A DNA stretch of 64,000 nt, from contig CM045733.1 in NCBI GenBank assembly GCA_024760905.1, forward strand, positions 18,933,501 to 18,997,500. Direction: 5' to 3'. How positions within the stretch are numbered: the first letter of the stretch is position 1; each line of letters begins with the position of its first letter. The translations under genes and the position numbers were made by a program. A model generated the notes under the pieces. That model saw only the letters and a list, made by a program, of their open reading frames with translations. It was not told where the DNA came from and did not search any database. The DNA comes from Plotosus lineatus. Its lineage: Eukaryota > Chordata > Actinopteri > Siluriformes > Plotosidae. Shown piece by piece: positions 58,725 to 64,000 of the stretch.

Positions 58725-59660
58725 ATCCACTAGACCATCACTGCCACCAAACACAACTTTTCCTCATTGGTGTTAAAATCCTTTGCTTTGTGAGTGAGTC
58801 ATCTAACACGGTCAGTGGTTTCAAGAGTTTGCACAGGTCTCTCTTCATCCAGAAGAGTCTCACTGCATCCGAAATACTCTGTCAGGTCTGCGCCATCAAA
58901 ACCAACACTGAAACAAAACAAGAAGAAGAAGACAAAGAAAATACATAGTCATGCTTCTGTACTTCTCACCAGCTACATTCTGTATAAGAGAGACTGTTTG
59001 AAAGCATGAATTACGATGGCAATGAAAGATTGATTCTCCACAGAGCTGCATCTGGTGAAATATTATTTTTAAAGTACCTTGTGTGATGTCATGCACCACA
59101 TTCTCTGTAGATTAAAAATAGCAAATCAAACCGCAGGCGTGTGGCAAAAGCATTCATGTGCAGGTTAAAAAGGGTGGAAATTTACCAGCTTAATGAGTGC
59201 TGTCTCTGTGCTCTGATGAGGCCTAAATCATGACTGATACATTTCCGATATGTTATTCGTACACTGTGACAACCCCTGAAAAACAGAAAAGAAGAAGAAG
59301 AAGAAGATTCATACAAAGATATGAACATAACTGCTGTGCCACAGCCTTGTCTAAGATCTTAGGGATGAAAGGCAGGTTTGGTCTTGGGCTATAGATGGAC
59401 AGCTAATATGGGTAGTGATCAAGTTTTTTAATGAGAGGTTTGATAACTGCTAGTTTAAAGGATTAAGGTACATGAACATTGCTAAGGGAAGACTTTATTA
59501 TATTGAATGAAGGTTTAATCACGTCATAGAGTATCTGGTTAAAGAAACGTGGAGATACTGGAGGAAGCACACAGGTTGATGATTGATGAGGAAATTAATG
59601 AGATTACTTCTGTTCTTTGAATGGGGCTAAAACACTCAAGTTGTGGATCTGATAGCGGTA
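58725..59660. other. Unassigned stretch
   Basis: Near the left end TTATCCACTAGACCATCACTGCCACC resembles a SINE-A head remnant. An AAG run lies at 59290-59306. No gene recognised. Confidence 0.4.
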
Positions 59661-59664
59661 TACA

Positions 59665-60182
59665 GTTCGCCCTATACTTACAAAAACCTCTGAATACGAA
59701 AAATACAGGTTACGAAAAAAAAATTCCTAAATTTTCATCCTCTTGTATATGAAACAACCTCTAGCGCCAAACGTGCCATTCAAAAATTCAAACGTGCCAT
59801 TCAAACATTAAAATGCGCCATTCAAACATTCAAACAATGCGCAAGTTGCTCTCTCATTGGCTGTCTCCCAACATCCTGCCCCGCTGGCCTCCCATTGGCC
59901 AGGAGGGAGCTGAACTGTACCCACTCCCGTACCATACTTCCTGTTTGTCACACGCGTGAAGGAGAATTGAACAGGACTGTTGGCTCATGAGTTTTTCTGA
60001 GAGTGATCATTGTAGCATTATATTTCGTTATCCATCATGGACCCCAAGAAAGTGATTCCCAGTGACACCAAAAGTGAAGAAGCGAACTCCGTTATCAATC
60101 GAAGTGAAGCCGGAGATAATAAAAAATATGAAAGTGGGATGCGGTTGAGCGAAATTGCAAAGGAGTATGGCCAAAACACGTT
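59665..60182 (+). pseudogene. Tigger-E 5' end with frameshifted transposase start
   Basis: Terminus-like CCTCTGAATACGAAAAATACAGG, then a 5' UTR with the CCAATGGGAGG-type block in reverse. ATG at 60036 reads MDPKKVIPSDTK, and after shifts comes GMRLSEIAKEYGQNT. It is the plus-strand counterpart of 19130-19424, cut at about 60182. Confidence 0.7.
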
Positions 60183-60608
60183 TAATTTATGGTCTTTTTC
60201 TTAGTTAATTCTGCAACAATATTATAATTTTTAGTATTTTTATTATTAATTATGTATTTTGGATTATTTTTGTTATCTTCTATTAGATGTGAGAAATATA
60301 TTGCTCTAGCAGCATGAAAGGCTTTGCTGTAATTAATGGTACTCCATTCTAGCTGGAATATCAGTAATTTAGTTTGCCATTTTCGTTCTAATTTATTTGT
60401 GTTCTCTTTTAGTGTACATGTTTCATCATTATACCAGAATGTATGGCATAAATTTGACTCAAAGCACTACATTACTTGATCGAATTCTGCAGGGTCTGAT
60501 GGTGATCTGATTATAGTTGATAATTCTGGATGATTATTAATGAAACTCTGTGCAGTAGTTGATGTAAAAGTACGCTTATTGTAGTTACATAGGGAGGTGT
60601 ATGCATCA

Positions 60609-60834
60609 CAGTGATCCCTCGATACTTCGTGCTTCAGTTTCTGCGGGTTTTTCAAAAATATTCATCAAAAAATAAAAACAAAATAGGGAAATTAAGGAAA
60701 AATATGGGGGAAACTTAAGGAAAATGCTGCAAAACAAGGCCAATTATGCAAAAATAACCCAAAATAAAACAAAAAAACAAAACAAAATGAAAAACAACCC
60801 AACAAAACTATTTACAGTTTTATGTGAGGTGCGC

Positions 60835-60903
<69 letters not shown>

Positions 60904-61511
60904 TGCGTGCACGTCTGTATGTGTGTATTTATATTTTATTTAAATCCTATACATTATTTTTGAATGTTTAATTGTTATTATAAGCATGTATAGCATTGAA
61001 TATGTATTTATTGATATTATATACACATATACATCAAAGTATACACAGGTCAGTGGCGGTCTAGTGGTATAGGACGCTGGATCGCTGATCCAAAGGTTGG
61101 GGGTTCCAGTCCCACTCTCCACAAGGTTGTCACTGCCCCCCCCCCCCCCCCCCCCAGTGCAGCTAACTGGGTTATCAAAGGCAGGCCATGTCTCACACTG
61201 TCTATGGTGAGAGGCATGTAAAAGAACCATTGCTGACTTTCGTAACGAGTAGCTGCAAAGCTGTCGGTGTGTTTCTGTCCCTTGCTAAAGGGTTGTGACA
61301 GGAAGGGCATCCGACGTAAAAACCTCTGCCAAATCAAATGTGCGAATCAGATGATTCGCTGTGGCAACTCCTGAGTAAAAGGGAAAAAAGCCGAAAGGAA
61401 GACAGACAGACAATATACATGTAAGTATACATCAGTCACGGGGGTTGATCCTACTTCACAGAAATCGGTGGTCGCAGGTCCCAATTAACCGCGTAAAGTG
61501 AGGGATCCCCG
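60609..61511 (+). mobile_element. Tigger-D copy with (GT)n and nested SINE-A2
   Basis: Ends CAGTGATCCCTCGATACTTC and GTGAGGGATCCCCG. The GT run (60838-60902) is at the family position. SINE-A2 lies at 61046-61413 between AAGTATACA repeats (61036 and about 61424). Confidence 0.87.
61046..61413 (+). mobile_element. SINE-A2, full length
   Basis: GGTCAGTGGCGGTCTAGTGG head, GGGGGTTCCAGTCCC B box with one change, a C-run expanded to 20, GACAGGAAGGGCATCCGACG block, CGCTGTGGCAACTCCTGAG tail and AGAC units. Confidence 0.9.
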
Positions 61512-61818
61512 TAGTACTAAGAGCCATTGTAAGTGAGATAAGATATAGAAGTATGCATTGCAATAGGTAACATACTTTGTACAAAAGTACAAAACATTGT
61601 GCAGTTTATAATATGGAGACAGGAACCAAACCCTGTTCTATTTGACAGACAGAAGGACAAGGTAACTGCCGGCATGTTTATCACAGAAATAACTAACTCT
61701 ACTGGTTTAATAAACAGGCACAAATCAAAACAATGAAAAATATAAATTTAACACAAGACACTATGTCTTAAGAAGCATTCATCAAGACCATAATACCACA
61801 AAGAAAAAAACAGTCTAT

Positions 61819-62171
61819 TGTCTGTCTGTCTTCCTTTCGGCTTTTTCCCTTTTACTCGGGAGTCGCCACAGCGAATCATCTGATTCGCACATTTGATTTG
61901 GCAGAGATTTTTACGTCGGATGCCCTTCCTGTCACAACCCTTTTTAGCAAGGGACAGAAACACGCTGATGACTTTGCAACTACTCTTTACAAAAGTCAGC
62001 AATGGTTCTTTTACATGCCTCTCACCATAGACAGTGAGAGACATGGCCCGCCTTTGATAACCCAGTTAGCTGCACTGGGGGGGACAGTGACAACCTTGTG
62101 GAGAGTGGGACTCGAACCTCCAACCTTTGGATCAGCGATCCAGTGCCCTATACCACTAGACCACCACTGCC
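61819..62171 (-). mobile_element. SINE-A2, full length
   Basis: Reverse copy from TGTCTGTCTGTCTTCC to CTAGACCACCACTGCC. CACAAAGAAAAAA(A)CAGTCTAT flanks both sides (61797 and 62172 onward), about 20 bp with a 1-bp A-run difference. Confidence 0.92.
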
Positions 62172-62229
62172 CACAAAGAAAAAACAGTCTATAAATGAAC
62201 AAAATATTTCAGGACTAAATAACGACCAG

Positions 62230-62597
62230 TGGAGTGGGGGCATTGTGGTGCTGTGGATAGTACTGACACCCTACAGCCAGAATGTTCTGGATTCAAAACT
62301 TCTGACTATGTGGAGTTTGTCTGTTTTTATCAAACTTGCAATGGTTTCCTACAGGCGGTCAAAGACATGCACCTTATGTCCATTTGCTACTCCAAATTAC
62401 TTTTTGGTGTGGATGACTTTTGTGTCTCTGTTTTGTGTATCTGTTAGTCCTATGAGGGACTGGGGATCTCTTTATGGTCAACCCTGCCAACCAGCCCAAA
62501 TCAACTGATTGGCTTCATCTTCTGAATGATGGATGGATGAATGGATTTATTAACAAAGAACAGATGAATTTGTGGGTTTCCCTCTGGGATTAGTAAA

Positions 62598-62640
<43 letters not shown>
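62230..62640 (+). mobile_element. Decayed SINE-C and LINE-tail with (CTGT)n
   Basis: 62230-62540 keeps GGCATTGTGGTGCTGTGGA and GTGGAGTTTGTCTG. 62570-62640 has CCCTCTGGGATTAGTAAAG followed by CTGT units, a common CR1/L2-type LINE tail. Confidence 0.55.
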
Positions 62641-62902
62641 CAACTGCCTGCCTGACTGTCTGTCTGTCTGTCTAACAATTTATTCACCACATGCTTAACT
62701 GTAGGGATATTGCAGAAGAGATGAAAAAGCAACAACTCTGACAACAACGTCTGTGCAAACTGTGTTACTACATGCTAGTTTAATTCACACCTTTTCATCA
62801 GAATTATTTTGGACCATTGATAATTTCAGGTATACCCCACTGTATGTTCTAGTGTAAAATAAGGACACATCTCTGGTACACATTGGGAAATCTGAGCAAA
62901 AC

Positions 62903-62904
<2 letters not shown>

Positions 62905-62958
<54 letters not shown>

Positions 62959-62962
62959 GTGT

Positions 62963-63034
<72 letters not shown>
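62905..63034. repeat. 130-bp (GT)n microsatellite
   Basis: About 65 GT units with two single-base changes. Confidence 0.97.
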
Positions 63035-63039
<5 letters not shown>

Positions 63040-63041
<2 letters not shown>

Positions 63042-63620
63042 GGCTATAAGGATGGATGAGGCAACAGACTCAGAGGCTATTTTGGTTTAATATTACATGC
63101 TGTTTTGTGTACTCTGTAGGAAACACAGTCATAATAAACATTTAATCCAACATTTAATCCCTTTGTGTCATTATAAACAAGTTTGAAAGTGTGCTTTATA
63201 TGTCCGATTTAATTACTTTTTGTGTATACTTTTGTACACTCTTTGTTTATAGCTGTTATATTTTGAGCTGTGTACCTTGTGTCACTTCTGAAGTACCTCA
63301 TGATTGTGAATTTTTCTTTATTTGTCATTCATAGTCTCCTAGCAATGTCCAGGCTTTGAGTGTTAGGCTTGTATGGGCAGAGAGGAGGATGGAAGTAAAA
63401 TGAGACTCGTGGTTAACAAGACCTGTGCCGACTGAATGTTTTTCTTGGAGCATTGTGACAGTCTGTTATTGGCAATGGGACTGGCTGGTCGGGTTGAGAG
63501 TGACAGGAGTAGAACTGAAAGGAATTAATAGATGAAAGCTCATCTCCACTTTTAATTTCTTCAGTAGAAACAACCATGCATGACCAAATGTGTCATTATC
63601 CATTAACATGTTTAATTCCT
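63040..63620. other. Unassigned stretch
   Basis: No gene, RNA or element recognised. Confidence 0.4.
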
Positions 63621-63624
63621 ACAT

Positions 63625-63880
63625 CAGTTGGCAGACACTCTTATCCAGAGAGCGACTTACAATTAGCATTTTTTTATACAACTGAGAAACTGATGGTTTA
63701 GGGTCCACCTCACAGCAAGAAGCTCCTGGGTTTGAATCCTGTGTCCAGCGGAAGTTTTTCTGCGTGGGATTTTGCATGTTCTCCCCGTGTTTGTGTGGAT
63801 TTCCTTCATGTGCCCCAGTTTCCTCTATCAGTCCAAAAACATGCATATTATGCTAGCTGGATATTCTTGATTGCCCCAGG
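63625..63880 (+). mobile_element. SINE-K tail piece followed by SINE-C
   Basis: CAGACACTCTTATCCAGAGAGC in reverse is a SINE-K tail word. From 63700 a SINE-C follows with GGGTTTGAATCCTG and CAGTCCAAAAACATGC. Confidence 0.6.
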
Positions 63881-63887
63881 TTCAATT

Positions 63888-64000
63888 CAGTTCAGTTCAT
63901 TTTGTGTAACCGCTTAATCCTAATTATGGTCGCAGGGAGGCTGGCACCCATCCCAACCGACTCCGAGCGAGGGCAGAGTACACCCTGGACAGCTTGCCAG
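63888..64000 (-). mobile_element. SINE-A1, running off the window
   Basis: TAACCGCTTAATCCTAATTA through CACCCTGGACAGCTTGCCAG is the reverse A1 tail; the rest is beyond the end. Confidence 0.85.

Overview
The window looks like nuclear DNA of a ray-finned (teleost) fish. It has split vertebrate genes with short GT-AG exons, very long dinucleotide repeats, several tRNA-derived SINE families, pogo/Tigger, hAT and Tc1/mariner elements, and an RTE-like LINE, all typical of teleosts. The species cannot be named from the sequence. No bacterial operon, CRISPR array, rRNA or intact tRNA gene is present.

Two host genes face each other tail to tail. On the plus strand, 197-12405 carries the last 14 coding exons (572 codons, phases all compatible) of a large helical protein, most probably the axonemal central-apparatus protein CFAP54; its 5' part lies outside the window. 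On the minus strand, 34337-16899 carries a complete 13-exon RINT1 gene (783 codons), a subunit of the ER tethering complex for Golgi-to-ER traffic. About 4.5 kb of transposon debris separates the two stop codons. The genes share no obvious pathway. No third host gene could be recognised from 34.4 to 64 kb; one exon-like ORF near 39.7-40.0 kb (minus) is unassigned.

The rest is layered mobile DNA. The main families, with names used only here, are: SINE-A (one tRNA-like head joined to three different 3' tails), SINE-B, SINE-C and SINE-K; Tigger-type elements D, E, G, H and J with TA target duplications; hAT MITEs with 8-bp duplications; Tc1/mariner remnants; and an RTE-like LINE with a 15-bp target duplication and an open reverse-transcriptase ORF at 57310-58680. 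Nesting can be read directly: Tigger-E sits in Tigger-D, SINE-A sits in the LINE, SINE-A3 sits in a hAT MITE, and an 805-bp inverted-repeat element sits in Tigger-H.

The points most worth following are: (1) the SINE-A head with three alternative tails, one matching the 3' end of the RTE LINE in the same window; (2) a small cysteine-rich ORF at 28788-29072, resembling the P2X7 intracellular (ballast) zinc domain, inside its own inverted-repeat element; (3) two cfap54 exons whose 3' splice sites directly follow long GT repeats; (4) a perfect 82-bp inverted repeat between AT runs at 54310-54507; and (5) two directly repeated Tigger-J copies bracketing RINT1 exons 2-13.
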